A DNA stretch of 64,000 bases from Paenibacillus sp. GM2 (lineage in GTDB: Bacteria > Bacillota > Bacilli > Paenibacillales > Paenibacillaceae), in the NCBI RefSeq assembly GCF_900069005.2, contig NZ_LN831277.1, positions 390,386-454,385 on the forward strand. Reading direction: 5' to 3'. The position numbers were made by a program, and so were the translations under genes. Each line of letters starts with the position of its first letter. The first letter of the stretch is position 1. Under the pieces are notes generated by a model that saw only the letters and a list, made by a program, of their open reading frames with translations, made no database searches and was not told the origin of the DNA. Shown here in pieces: positions 1 to 9,818 of this stretch.

Positions 1-1319
<1,319 letters not shown>

Positions 1320-2003
1320 TTAGTGGAACATCAGAGCGATTAATAACGGAGCCGTTGTCAGTGTAAACAATGCGGCCAAAATCATCGATATGCTCGAAAT
1401 CGTTCCAGTAAGGGAGCTAAGCTCGAATGCCTTGGAAGTGCCTGTACCGTGTGCGCTTGTACCGAGCAGAACCCCGCGGGCTACTTCGCCATCAATGCGT
1501 AGCGCTCTAACGACCATCGGTCCGATCATGGAGCCCAGCAAACCGGTAATAATAACAAATACCGCTGTAATATTCGGTACGCCACCGATGACCTGTGAGA
1601 CGCTCATTGCGATGGGTGTCGTCACTGAACGGGGTACAAGACTGCTAATTAACTGATGATCCAGATGCAGCCATTCGGCAAATAATGCGGAAGAGAAAAT
1701 AGCTACAACAGAGCCGGTCAGTACGCTGGCTAATATTTCAATCGCGTGCTTCTTGAGCACATCGTAATATTTGTATAAAGGTATAGCGAAGGCGATCGTC
1801 GCCGGTTGCAGCATCAAGCTTAGCCATTTACCTCCTCCGTTGTAAGTATCAAAAGAGACATTTGTAAGCATCAAGCCTATAATTAACGCAAGAGGCGTAA
1901 GCAGAAGTGGTGAGAAGTACACCTTCGGATAAGCCCGATATATTTTTTTGGAAAGACCATAAATCAATAAAGTAATAATCAGCCACAGAATTCCCAACAT
2001 CAT
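1320..2003 (-). CDS. lrgB: LrgB/CidB-family membrane protein
   Basis: Membrane protein of the LrgB/CidB family (227 residues, the usual length), partner of the holin-like LrgA/CidA. In Staphylococcus and Bacillus the pair affects murein hydrolase activity, cell lysis, and pyruvate/acetate-related export. The sequence has about six hydrophobic segments and the family signatures LVPRSVTTPIAMSVS and GVLLGTSAHGTGTSKAFE. The start codon overlaps the lrgA stop (ATGA), so the two genes are translationally coupled. Whether this pair should be called lrgAB or cidAB cannot be decided from the protein; the divergent LysR gene resembles the cidR arrangement. Confidence 0.93.
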   Translation of the reverse strand: MMLGILWLIITLLIYGLSKKIYRAYPKVYFSPLLLTPLALIIGLMLTNVSFDTYNGGGKWLSLMLQPATIAFAIPLYKYYDVLKKHAIEILASVLTGSVVAIFSSALFAEWLHLDHQLISSLVPRSVTTPIAMSVSQVIGGVPNITAVFVIITGLLGSMIGPMVVRALRIDGEVARGVLLGTSAHGTGTSKAFELSSLTGTISSISMILAALFTLTTAPLLIALMFH

Positions 2004-2380
2004 TGTGCGCGCTGCTCCTTCCTTTTAGAGATTCGCGATGCGACCAGGCCGGAGCTTGCCATCACGACTATCGTGCTGGAGATGACGACGAGCAGAATCC
2101 GGATCCCGTCACGCTCCAGTAGGGACATATAGTTCATCACGCCGACAGCTGCGGGGATGAAAAATAGCAGTAATTCAGCCAAAAGCCAATTTGCTCCTTG
2201 TTCAATCCAGCTAAGCTTAATCACATTCGTCTTCAGCAGGATGAATAGAACGATGATGCCCAGAATCGTACCGGGAATCGGCAGGTGCATCCATTTCGCT
2301 ATATAATTCATCGCTAGGGAGATAAAAAATAGAGCCGCGATCTGAAGAATGATGATACTTAAATTTTTTATCTTACCCAT
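2000..2380 (-). CDS. lrgA: LrgA/CidA holin-like protein
   Basis: Small four-helix membrane protein (126 residues from the chosen start) of the CidA/LrgA family, with the typical LPIPGTILGIIVLFILL and LLLFFIPAAVGVMNY segments. The frame is open further upstream to 2485, but the ATG at 2380 gives the family's length and has GAAAGG about 11 bases before it, so the longer version is rejected. It is the first gene of the lrgAB operon, divergent from a LysR regulator at 2515. A Fur-box-like palindrome lies in the shared promoter region. Confidence 0.92.
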   Translation of the reverse strand: MGKIKNLSIIILQIAALFFISLAMNYIAKWMHLPIPGTILGIIVLFILLKTNVIKLSWIEQGANWLLAELLLFFIPAAVGVMNYMSLLERDGIRILLVVISSTIVVMASSGLVASRISKRKEQRAQ

Positions 2381-2472
2381 GCATATACATTTCCTTTCTA
2401 AATAACAAATCTCCATGTAATGTTTAATGAAAATATTACAACATTCGCTTTCATGAGTAAAATGAATATAAA

Positions 2473-2487
2473 GAATGATTATCATTC
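2473..2487. promoter_or_regulatory. Fur-box-like palindrome between lrgA and the LysR gene
   Basis: GAATGATTATCATTC is a perfect 7-1-7 palindrome. Its inner 13 bases AATGATTATCATT match the core of the classical Fur consensus. It lies 93 bases before the lrgA start and 28 before the TTG of the LysR gene. It could also be bound by another Fur-family protein. Confidence 0.5.
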
Positions 2488-2514
2488 CATTTGTCTATGA
2501 TAGGGGGGATTGAT

Positions 2515-3399
2515 TTGGATATAAGACAGATGCAATATCTTGTTGAAGTCGCCAGACATCAGAGCTTTACAAAGGCAGCTGATACATTATTTATTACTCA
2601 GCCCACCATCAGCAAGGCGATTAAGTCACTGGAGGAGGAACTGGGGGTTATCCTGTTCAATCGCAATGGCAAAAAAATAGAGCTAACGGATGCGGGCCAG
2701 ATTATCGTCAGTCAAGCGCAGCAGATTGTTGGTTCCTTTCAGAATTTGACGGACGAGCTTGATGATTTGCGTAATCTAAAGCGTGGACATATTCGTATCG
2801 GATTGCCGCCTATGGTGGGTGCGAACTTCTTTCCAAGGGTAATTGGACAATTTCATGAACGATATCCCGATATTACGATTCAACTCTTTGAGGACGGGGC
2901 GAAGAAGGTGGAGTATGATGTGGCCAACGGTTCGCTGGATGTCGGGGTTGTTGTATTGCCGGCTACGCAGGAGGGCTTGGCCGTTCTCCCGTTTTTAGAA
3001 GAGAAGCTGAATCTCGTTGTACATCCTTCCCATCCGCTGGCAAGCCGGCAGGAGGTAAGCCTAAATGAACTGGTCGAGGCTTCGTTTGTATTGTTCCGTG
3101 AGGACTTCACGCTTCATGACCGGATTATCGCCGAATGTGCCAAAGTAGGGTTTCAGCCGCATGTGATTTATGAGAGTTCACAGTGGGACTTAATCAGTGA
3201 GATGGTAGCGGCCGGGCTTGGAATTACGCTGCTGCCGGAGACTATCTGCCGTGAGGTTGACCAGAGGCGAGTAAAAATCATCAGCTTGGTTCATCCGGTT
3301 ATTCCATGGAATCTTGGCGTTGTCTGGCGTGAGGATCGCTATTTATCCTTCTCGGCGCGGGAATGGATCCGTTTTGCGAAGAAGGTGCTGGTTCAATAA
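2515..3399 (+). CDS. LysR-family regulator, CidR-like
   Basis: LysR-type transcription factor (294 residues from the TTG at 2515). An N-terminal winged helix-turn-helix (MDIRQMQYLVEVARHQ, then FTKAADTLFITQPTISKAIK at about 20-40) is followed by a periplasmic-binding-like effector domain (about 90-294). The frame opens at 2491, but AGGGGGG at 2502-2508 sits 6 bases before TTG 2515, and the protein then begins like the family. It is divergent from lrgAB. CidR proteins control cidABC/lrgAB-type genes in response to acetate, so control of its neighbours is the natural inference. Confidence 0.9.
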   Translation: MDIRQMQYLVEVARHQSFTKAADTLFITQPTISKAIKSLEEELGVILFNRNGKKIELTDAGQIIVSQAQQIVGSFQNLTDELDDLRNLKRGHIRIGLPPMVGANFFPRVIGQFHERYPDITIQLFEDGAKKVEYDVANGSLDVGVVVLPATQEGLAVLPFLEEKLNLVVHPSHPLASRQEVSLNELVEASFVLFREDFTLHDRIIAECAKVGFQPHVIYESSQWDLISEMVAAGLGITLLPETICREVDQRRVKIISLVHPVIPWNLGVVWREDRYLSFSAREWIRFAKKVLVQ

Positions 3400-3712
3400 A
3401 CAAGACAGACTCTGGAAAACAAGTACGGAACTTACTCGCTCCGTCAAGGTGCCATTTGTTCCGGTTATTCTACACATTGTTATCTTGGGCTGCAGTTGCT
3501 TGCTAATTAGCACACCGGATATCACCAGAATTGCCTTTCTCATCCGGAAAAGTTATTAAACCGGCGTATACAGTTTATATGGCTATAACCGTAACAAATG
3601 ATCTAACTGTCCTTCTTGAAGAAGCAGAATTAAACAGGGTGAATATTGTTAAGGCAAAAGGCAGAAATTAATGGGGAGTCGAAACAACTTATGATGAGGG
3701 AGAGAGCGAACC
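3400..3712. other. LysR gene to pdaA intergenic region
   Basis: A 313-base gap between two forward genes. I see no convincing hairpin terminator and no open frame with a ribosome site. The last 25 bases hold the pdaA ribosome site (GAGGGAGA). A forespore-type promoter is expected if the gene is a true pdaA; TGAATATT at 3640 could be a sigma-G -35, but the matching -10 (AAATTA near 3665) is poor. Confidence 0.5.
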
Positions 3713-4534
3713 ATGAAATTTGCCCTGATGCTGGCGATGCTGACCTGTTTTCTCTTCGGTCCCGTACCGTGGGGGGATAATGGTGCCGCTGCGAGCGCCT
3801 TCTCGGATAAGGCCTTTCATTTCGGATTCAAGAAGAGCGTAGGCGGACAGCTTCCTTCTATTAATGAAGAGGGTTTCAAGGAAGTCATTGATAAGCACGG
3901 AGCTATATTCCTTGGAGATACTTCCCGCAAGGAACTGTTTCTAACGTTTGATAACGGATATGAAAATGGATTTACCGCCAAAATATTGGATACGCTGAAG
4001 GCCAAGAAGGTGCCGGCGATTTTCTTCGTAACGGGTCACTATGTCAAAAGTCAGCCGGAGCTTGTGAAGCGGATGGTAGCTGAGGGACATTTGGTCGGCA
4101 ACCATTCCTGGAGCCATCCCGATATGACGACGATCTCTGATTCCGAGATCAAGCAGGAGCTGGATCGGGTCAAGGAAGCAACGGCCCAGGTTACAGGCAA
4201 GACAGAGATGAATTATCTGCGCCCACCGCGCGGGATATTCAATGCGCGGACACTGGCCGTATCGGGCAGCTTAGGATATAAAAATGTCTTCTGGTCCATC
4301 GCCTATAAAGATTGGGATGTCAATGACCAGAAGGGCGAAGCCTACGCATATAAAAATGTTGTATCCCAGCTGCACCCCGGCGCCGTTATCCTGCTGCATT
4401 CCATCTCCAGAGATAACACAGCGGCCTTGGGTTCCATTATTGACGAGGCCAGACGACAGGGATATGACTTTAAAAGTCTGGACACGATGCAAATTGCACC
4501 AGATATCGATCCATTCAGACCGCCGCTATCCTAG
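3713..4534 (+). CDS. pdaA: PdaA-like polysaccharide deacetylase
   Basis: Exported NodB-fold deacetylase (273 residues), closest in layout to PdaA, which removes acetyl groups from N-acetylmuramic acid so that muramic delta-lactam can form in spore cortex. A signal peptide (about 1-27, ending AAA-SA) precedes the catalytic domain. Visible motifs are TFDNGYENG (motif 1, with the Asn typical of PdaA where other family members have Asp), NHSWSHPDM (metal histidines), RPPRGIFN and HPGAVILLHS. The start follows GAGGGAGA. It is a single gene closed by a hairpin terminator. The spore setting fits the germination operon elsewhere in the window. Confidence 0.92.
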   Translation: MKFALMLAMLTCFLFGPVPWGDNGAAASAFSDKAFHFGFKKSVGGQLPSINEEGFKEVIDKHGAIFLGDTSRKELFLTFDNGYENGFTAKILDTLKAKKVPAIFFVTGHYVKSQPELVKRMVAEGHLVGNHSWSHPDMTTISDSEIKQELDRVKEATAQVTGKTEMNYLRPPRGIFNARTLAVSGSLGYKNVFWSIAYKDWDVNDQKGEAYAYKNVVSQLHPGAVILLHSISRDNTAALGSIIDEARRQGYDFKSLDTMQIAPDIDPFRPPLS

Positions 4535-4560
4535 ATACAAATGGACTATCAGTAGAGCAT

Positions 4561-4600
4561 AAGGCCGGTTCGGGAATTTCCCGGACGGGCCTTCTTTGTC
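4561..4600 (+). terminator. Terminator of pdaA
   Basis: Long hairpin: AAGGCC at 4561-4566 pairs with GGCCTT at 4588-4593, with the inner arms TTCGGGA and TTCCCGGA. It is followed by CTTTGTC. Confidence 0.75.
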
Positions 4601-4605
4601 TCTGC

Positions 4606-4665
4606 TTGACAATGCAATTCGACGCTAATATAATTAGGCATGCAAATAAATAGTATACCTAATTA
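4606..4665 (+). promoter_or_regulatory. Sigma-A promoter with MarR operator
   Basis: TTGACA (4606-4611), a 17-base spacer and TATAAT (4629-4634) form a consensus promoter. An inverted repeat TAATTAGG (4631-4638) / CCTAATTA (4658-4665) overlaps the -10 and the start region. Extended arms read TAATTAGGCAT and, on the other strand, TAATTAGGTAT. This is where a MarR repressor would block its own operon. Confidence 0.85.
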
Positions 4666-4699
4666 TTAAACCATATAAACAATTTGAGGGAGGTGTTGA

Positions 4700-5161
4700 A
4701 TGGTGGGCGAGACTCCTAAAACCCAACGACTAATGGAGGTATTCAATCGCTTCAGAAGAGCCGGATGGCACAAGCCACCATTGGAAGGTGTGAAGCCCAG
4801 CGAGGTCAAAGTATTATTCATTATTCGCAGGGGAAGCCGCGATAATCCTCGTGGTGTTACGATCTCGGCGATTAGCAGCATGATGGAAGTAACCTCTCCG
4901 ACAGTTACACCGCTTGTACGCAGCCTGGAGAAGAGAGGGCTAGTAGTTCGCTATACTGATGAAGAGGACCGCAGGGCGGTTCGCATTAAGCTTACCGAAC
5001 AAGGTGAAGATATGACTCATAAGGCGCAAGAGGCCTACACCCGGCGATTTACCGGATTGATTAATTATTTAGGAGAAGAGAAGAGTGGTCAGTTGGCCGA
5101 ACTGCTGGAACAGGTATATGAATATTTAGACCAGCAGCATCGTTCCCGGCAAGACCAATAA
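4700..5161 (+). CDS. MarR-family regulator of the ABC exporter operon
   Basis: MarR-type winged-helix dimer (153 residues). The DNA-binding core reads TISAISSMMEVTSPTVTPLVRSLEKRGLV, followed by the wing DEEDRRAVRIKLTEQG, at about residues 55-110. The ATG at 4700 has GAGGGAGGTG just upstream. It is the first gene of a three-gene operon with two ABC half-transporters starting 43 bases after its stop. The strong promoter with an overlapping dyad suggests autorepression relieved by the exporter's substrate, as in other marR-exporter operons. The ligand is unknown. Confidence 0.93.
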   Translation: MVGETPKTQRLMEVFNRFRRAGWHKPPLEGVKPSEVKVLFIIRRGSRDNPRGVTISAISSMMEVTSPTVTPLVRSLEKRGLVVRYTDEEDRRAVRIKLTEQGEDMTHKAQEAYTRRFTGLINYLGEEKSGQLAELLEQVYEYLDQQHRSRQDQ

Positions 5162-5204
5162 TTTTGCTCTAAGTGCGAGTTCATTAAGTGGAGATGATTA
5201 AGGA

Positions 5205-6935
5205 ATGATAAAACTTTTTAGACATTTGAAACCATACAAATGGCTAGTCATCGCGGCGATGGCGCTAGTGTTCTTTCAATCGCTCGCCGAATTATATTTG
5301 CCGACGCTGATGTCAGACATTGTGAACACCGGCGTCGTTCATGGGGATACGGCTTATATTTGGAAGATTGGCGGCTATATGCTGCTTGTCGCAATCGGCG
5401 GGATGGCCTGTGCGATCGGCGGCAGCTTCTTCTCCTCGAAGGCAGCGATGGGGTTTGGCAAATCGATGCGTGGCAAGGTTTTTAATCATGTGTCAAATTT
5501 CTCGCTGGAGGAGTTTGACAAGATTGGCACCGCCTCGATGATTACACGTACGACAAATGATATTACTCAGGTCCAGCAAGTCTTAATTATGATGCTCCGT
5601 ATGATGATGATGGCGCCGATGATGTGTATCGGCGGCGTTATTATGGCAGTATCCAAGGATGCTACTCTGACGCTTGTGCTGGTTGTAGTTATTCCGATTC
5701 TTGCTGCGATCATCCTCTTGATTGTTAGGAAGGGGATTCCGCTGTTCAAATCGATCCAGAAGAAAATCGACAGATTAAACCTGGTGATGCGCGAAGAATT
5801 AACCGGTATTCGTGTTATTCGTTCGTTTAATCGGATGGAGCATGAGACGAAGCGCTTTGATGAGGCCAACAAGGATTTAACTAATACGATGATCAAAGTG
5901 AACAAGCTGATGGCCTATTTGATGCCGGTTGTTATGCTGATTATGAACCTCTCCTCTGTAGCCATCATCTGGTTTGGCGGACTGCGGATTGATGCTGAGA
6001 AAATGGCGGTCGGCGATCTGATGGCCTTCCTGCAATATGCTATGCAGATCATGTTCTCGCTTGTAATGGTATCTATGATGTTCGTCTTGATTCCGCGTGC
6101 TTCCGCGTCAGCTGTACGGATTAATGAAGTGCTCGATATGGAGCCTGTCATTGAAGATCCGGCTCAGTCGAAGACCAAGCGCAGCAGCATGAGAGGCCAT
6201 ATTGAATTCCAGGATGTGACCTTCAGCTATCCGGGCGCAGAGCAGCCGGCGGTGCAGAATATTTCGTTCATCGCTAACCCGGGTGAGACAACCGCCATTA
6301 TCGGCGGCACAGGCTCAGGCAAATCGACGATGATTAACCTGATTCCGAGGTTTTACGATGTAGAGAGCGGCCACGTGCTGGTCGACGGCATAGACGTCCG
6401 GGATATTCCGCAGCATGAGTTGCGTCAGAAGATCGGCTTCGTCCCGCAAAAGGCCGTGCTGTTCACCGGGACGATTGCTGACAATATCCGTTACGGCAAG
6501 GAAGATGCAACGGATGAGGAAGTGCAGCATGCGGCTGAGATTGCCCAGGCTGCCGGATTTATATCAAGAATGGAAGATGGCTACGATTCGCAGATCGCTC
6601 AGGGCGGAACGAATGTATCCGGTGGTCAGAAGCAGCGCCTCTCTATTGCTCGTGCATTAGTAAGAGATGCCGAGATTTACATCTTTGATGACAGCTTCTC
6701 GGCGCTTGATTTCAAGACCGATGCCAAGCTGCGCGCTGCATTGAAGAATGAGACGAAGCAGTCCACGGTGTTGATCGTAGCACAGCGGGTCAGCACGGTA
6801 ATGAATGCTGACCGGATTATCGTATTGAACGAGAGCAAGGTTGCTGGAGTCGGCACGCATCATGAATTAATGGAGACTTGCGATGTGTACCGTGAGATTG
6901 TGTATTCGCAGCTATCGGAGGAGGAGATCGCATGA
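5205..6935 (+). CDS. Heterodimeric ABC exporter, degenerate-site subunit
   Basis: ABC half-transporter (576 residues): a six-helix membrane domain (about 15-315) and a nucleotide-binding domain (about 335-576). Walker A is GGTGSGKST, the signature is VSGGQKQRLSIARAL, and Walker B is IYIFDDSFSALD. The residue after Walker B is Asp where active sites have Glu, and the switch region reads QRVST instead of a His switch. This is the pattern of the non-catalytic site in heterodimeric multidrug exporters such as LmrCD or BmrCD. The stop overlaps the start of the partner gene (ATGA), so the subunits are probably made together. The substrate is unknown, with drugs or lipids likely. Confidence 0.94.
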   Translation: MIKLFRHLKPYKWLVIAAMALVFFQSLAELYLPTLMSDIVNTGVVHGDTAYIWKIGGYMLLVAIGGMACAIGGSFFSSKAAMGFGKSMRGKVFNHVSNFSLEEFDKIGTASMITRTTNDITQVQQVLIMMLRMMMMAPMMCIGGVIMAVSKDATLTLVLVVVIPILAAIILLIVRKGIPLFKSIQKKIDRLNLVMREELTGIRVIRSFNRMEHETKRFDEANKDLTNTMIKVNKLMAYLMPVVMLIMNLSSVAIIWFGGLRIDAEKMAVGDLMAFLQYAMQIMFSLVMVSMMFVLIPRASASAVRINEVLDMEPVIEDPAQSKTKRSSMRGHIEFQDVTFSYPGAEQPAVQNISFIANPGETTAIIGGTGSGKSTMINLIPRFYDVESGHVLVDGIDVRDIPQHELRQKIGFVPQKAVLFTGTIADNIRYGKEDATDEEVQHAAEIAQAAGFISRMEDGYDSQIAQGGTNVSGGQKQRLSIARALVRDAEIYIFDDSFSALDFKTDAKLRAALKNETKQSTVLIVAQRVSTVMNADRIIVLNESKVAGVGTHHELMETCDVYREIVYSQLSEEEIA

Positions 6936-8821
6936 GCCAAGAGCAGACAAAAAGAAGAATCGGCGGCGGTCATAGAGGTCCCGGCCCTGGCGGCGGACAT
7001 GGAGCCATGGGGCGTCCGGTAGAAAAAGCGAAGGACTTCAAGGGTACGCTAAAACGGCTCATTCATTACTTGGCGCCGCATAAAGTACAACTGCTGGCTG
7101 TTCTCATCATGGCCATCCTGAGTACGGTGTTCAGTGTGTTAAGCCCGAAGGTGATGGGGCATGCAACAACGAAGCTGTTTGAAGGCATTATGGGGAAAAT
7201 AAACGGTGTACCCGGCGCATCTATTGATTTTCAATACGTAGGGCAAATTATCTTAATTCTAATTGGACTATATCTGCTAAGCGCTGCTTTTAGTTATGTT
7301 CAACAGTATCTAATGGCCGGTGTGGCCCAGAAGACAGTTTATGATCTGCGCAGAGAGGTCAATGACAAGCTGAATCGCCTGCCGTTAAAATATTTCGATG
7401 CCCGTACCCACGGCGAGATTCTGAGCCGGGTTACGAATGACGTTGATAATATCAGTTCTACGCTGCAGCAGAGCTTGACCCAGCTGATTACCTCGGTGCT
7501 TACGATCATCGGTGTTATCGTTATGATGCTCTCGATCAGCCCGTTGATGACCTTGATCGCTGTGCTGACCTTGCCGCTTAGCGTACTGGCAATTACCTCG
7601 ATTGCCAAGAAGTCGCAGAAGCAGTTTCTGCGGCAGCAAAAAGAGCTTGGTGAGCTGAATGGCCATGTTGAGGAAATGTATACCGGCCATAACGTGGTGA
7701 AGGTATTTGGCCGCGAGCAAAGATCGCTGGATGAATTCAATGAGGTTAATGAACGTTTGTACCAAGCTGGCTGGAAAGCGCAATTTATCTCTGGCGTGAT
7801 CATGCCGATCATGAATTTCATCGGCAATATCGGTTATGTGCTCGTATCTGTCGTTGGTGGTATTTTGGTGACAAAGGGCAGAATCGACATTGGGGATGTT
7901 CAGGCATTTATTCAATATGCCAGACAGTTCACCCAGCCGATTGCCCAAACTGCCAATATCGCGAATATTATTCAATCCACGGTAGCTTCGGCTGAACGCG
8001 TCTTTGAGATTCTTGATGAAGAAGAGGAAGTTGCGGAAGCCGCTAATCCGGTGGCCTTGCCGCAAGCGATGGGGAATGTATCCTTTGATCATGTGAAGTT
8101 CGGCTATGATCCGGACAAAACCTTGATAGAGGATATGAATATCGATGTGTCCAAAGGCCAGACGATCGCGATTGTCGGACCGACGGGTGCAGGCAAGACC
8201 ACACTCATTAACTTGCTCATGCGCTTCTATGAAGTGACGGATGGCAGGATTACGGTCGACGGTGTGAACATTACCGATATGAAACGCGGGGATCTGCGCA
8301 ATCTGTTCGGGATGGTGCTGCAGGATACCTGGCTGTTTAACGGAACGATCCGCGATAACATCGCATACGGACGTGAAGGAGCGACGGAGGAAGAGATTAT
8401 CCAGGCAGCCAAGACTGCGCATGCGGATCATTTCATCCGTACACTGCCAGGAGGCTACGATACCATTCTGAACGAGGAAGCTTCCAATATCTCTCAAGGT
8501 CAGAAGCAGCTGCTGACGATTGCCCGGGCTATTCTGGCTGATCCGGCGATCCTGATTCTGGATGAAGCGACAAGCAGCGTCGATACCCGGACAGAGGTTT
8601 ACATCCAAAAAGCCATGAATGAGCTTATGAAGGGCAGAACGAGCTTCGTGATTGCCCACCGTCTGTCAACGATCAAGGATGCCGATCTGATTCTGGTTAT
8701 GAATCATGGGGCTGTGATCGAGAAGGGGACGCATGCCGAGTTGTTGGCCGAAGGCGGATTTTACGCCGATCTGTACAATAGCCAGTTCACGGGTGGCGGT
8801 ATAGGCCAGGAAGTCAGCTAA
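6932..8821 (+). CDS. Heterodimeric ABC exporter, catalytic-site subunit
   Basis: Partner half-transporter (629 residues). A Gly/His-rich leader (about 10-28) precedes six membrane helices (about 45-350) and the ATPase domain (about 375-629). Walker A is GPTGAGKTT. Walker B with the catalytic glutamate reads ILILDEATSSVD, and the switch histidine is in IAHRLST. Its signature ISQGQKQLLTIARAI departs from LSGGQ, which fits a heterodimer with one altered composite site. It is translationally coupled to the preceding gene and is the last gene of the marR operon, closed by a strong hairpin at 8868. Confidence 0.94.
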   Translation: MSQEQTKRRIGGGHRGPGPGGGHGAMGRPVEKAKDFKGTLKRLIHYLAPHKVQLLAVLIMAILSTVFSVLSPKVMGHATTKLFEGIMGKINGVPGASIDFQYVGQIILILIGLYLLSAAFSYVQQYLMAGVAQKTVYDLRREVNDKLNRLPLKYFDARTHGEILSRVTNDVDNISSTLQQSLTQLITSVLTIIGVIVMMLSISPLMTLIAVLTLPLSVLAITSIAKKSQKQFLRQQKELGELNGHVEEMYTGHNVVKVFGREQRSLDEFNEVNERLYQAGWKAQFISGVIMPIMNFIGNIGYVLVSVVGGILVTKGRIDIGDVQAFIQYARQFTQPIAQTANIANIIQSTVASAERVFEILDEEEEVAEAANPVALPQAMGNVSFDHVKFGYDPDKTLIEDMNIDVSKGQTIAIVGPTGAGKTTLINLLMRFYEVTDGRITVDGVNITDMKRGDLRNLFGMVLQDTWLFNGTIRDNIAYGREGATEEEIIQAAKTAHADHFIRTLPGGYDTILNEEASNISQGQKQLLTIARAILADPAILILDEATSSVDTRTEVYIQKAMNELMKGRTSFVIAHRLSTIKDADLILVMNHGAVIEKGTHAELLAEGGFYADLYNSQFTGGGIGQEVS

Positions 8822-8867
8822 TTTCAATAAACGAACATATATCTGTTACTGTGGCGAGCGAAAATGG

Positions 8868-8905
8868 AGCAGCCCGCAGGTCCATAGAATGACCTGCGGG
8901 CTGCT
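8868..8905. terminator. Bidirectional terminator between convergent operons
   Basis: AGCAGCCCGCAGGTC (8868-8882) pairs perfectly with GACCTGCGGGCTGCT (8891-8905) over an 8-base loop, followed by TTTGTG on the forward strand. It separates the exporter operon from the convergent sugar permease gene. Confidence 0.85.
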
Positions 8906-8925
8906 TTGTGCTGTATTCTTGTAGA

Positions 8926-9801
8926 TTAGCCTTTGACAGCACCGGCGACCATTCCCTTCATGACCTGCTCCTGGAACAGCAGGTATACGACAATCGTGGG
9001 GATGACGGCCAGTGATAGCGCAGCGAAGGTGAGACGGTAGTCTGTCATATAGCCGGTGGCGAACATGGACAGGCTAAGCGGCAGGGTCTGCAACGCTGGC
9101 TTGCTGATGAAGACGAGCGCGAAGGCGAAGTCATTCCAGTACCGCAGGAAAGCGAGAATGCCAACCGTCGCCAGAGCCGGTGCGGAGAGCGGCAGCATGA
9201 CGCGAAAGAAGAAGCCCCAATAGCCGGTTCCATCAATTAATGCGGCTTCCTCCATCTCCTTCGGGATCGAAGACATATACGCAATCGTAACGAAGATAGC
9301 CAAAGACAGCTCAAAGGCGGTATAGGGGAAGATAAGCGCCCCGTAAGTATCGAGCAGATGTATTTTCTTCATCATAATGAATAGAGGAACGAGCGTGCTA
9401 TGGATTGGAATCAGCATACCCAGCAGGAAGAGGCCCATGGCAGCCGCTTTGCCGCGAAATTTGAAGCGTGACAACACGAAGGCGGCCATGGCGCCAAATA
9501 CCAAAGTAAGAACCAAGGCAGCGATCGTAACGATGAAGGAGTTCTTGAAGGAGACTCCCATCCTGGCTACACTCCAGGCATCGGCGAAGTTCTCCAAATG
9601 CCATTCCTTTGGCAGGCCGAACGGGAATTCATAAAATTCCGGGTTTGACTTGAATGCGCTAAGAAACAGCCAAACCAGCGGATAGAGTGTTACAAAGCCG
9701 TAGATCGCCAACAGGGCATTGAGAATTCCGCGCGACATTTTGATCTTAGGAGCAGGCCGCTGCTCCGGCAATGCATTTTTTAGTTCAACCGGGGTTTGCA
9801 T
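8926..9801 (-). CDS. Sugar ABC transporter permease, MalG type
   Basis: Inner-membrane permease of a carbohydrate uptake ABC transporter (CUT1, 291 residues). About six hydrophobic segments are present, and the coupling EAA loop is EEAALIDGTGYWGFFFRVMLPL at about 190-212, the site that docks an ATPase of the MsmX type. TAAGGAGG precedes the start. It is the last gene of the binding protein-permease-permease operon. As is common in this family, no ATPase gene is present, so a shared MsmX-like ATPase encoded elsewhere is inferred. Confidence 0.93.
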   Translation of the reverse strand: MQTPVELKNALPEQRPAPKIKMSRGILNALLAIYGFVTLYPLVWLFLSAFKSNPEFYEFPFGLPKEWHLENFADAWSVARMGVSFKNSFIVTIAALVLTLVFGAMAAFVLSRFKFRGKAAAMGLFLLGMLIPIHSTLVPLFIMMKKIHLLDTYGALIFPYTAFELSLAIFVTIAYMSSIPKEMEEAALIDGTGYWGFFFRVMLPLSAPALATVGILAFLRYWNDFAFALVFISKPALQTLPLSLSMFATGYMTDYRLTFAALSLAVIPTIVVYLLFQEQVMKGMVAGAVKG

Positions 9802-9818
9802 AATCGGCTCAGGCCTCC

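Noticed and set aside
3640-3670. Sigma-G promoter for pdaA
   Set aside because: A TGAATA-type -35 is present, but the -10 candidate AAATTA is poor and the spacing short.
7385-8659. 424-residue open frame on the reverse strand
   Set aside because: It is a shadow of the second ABC exporter subunit, rich in His, Arg and Gln, with no domain or ribosome site.
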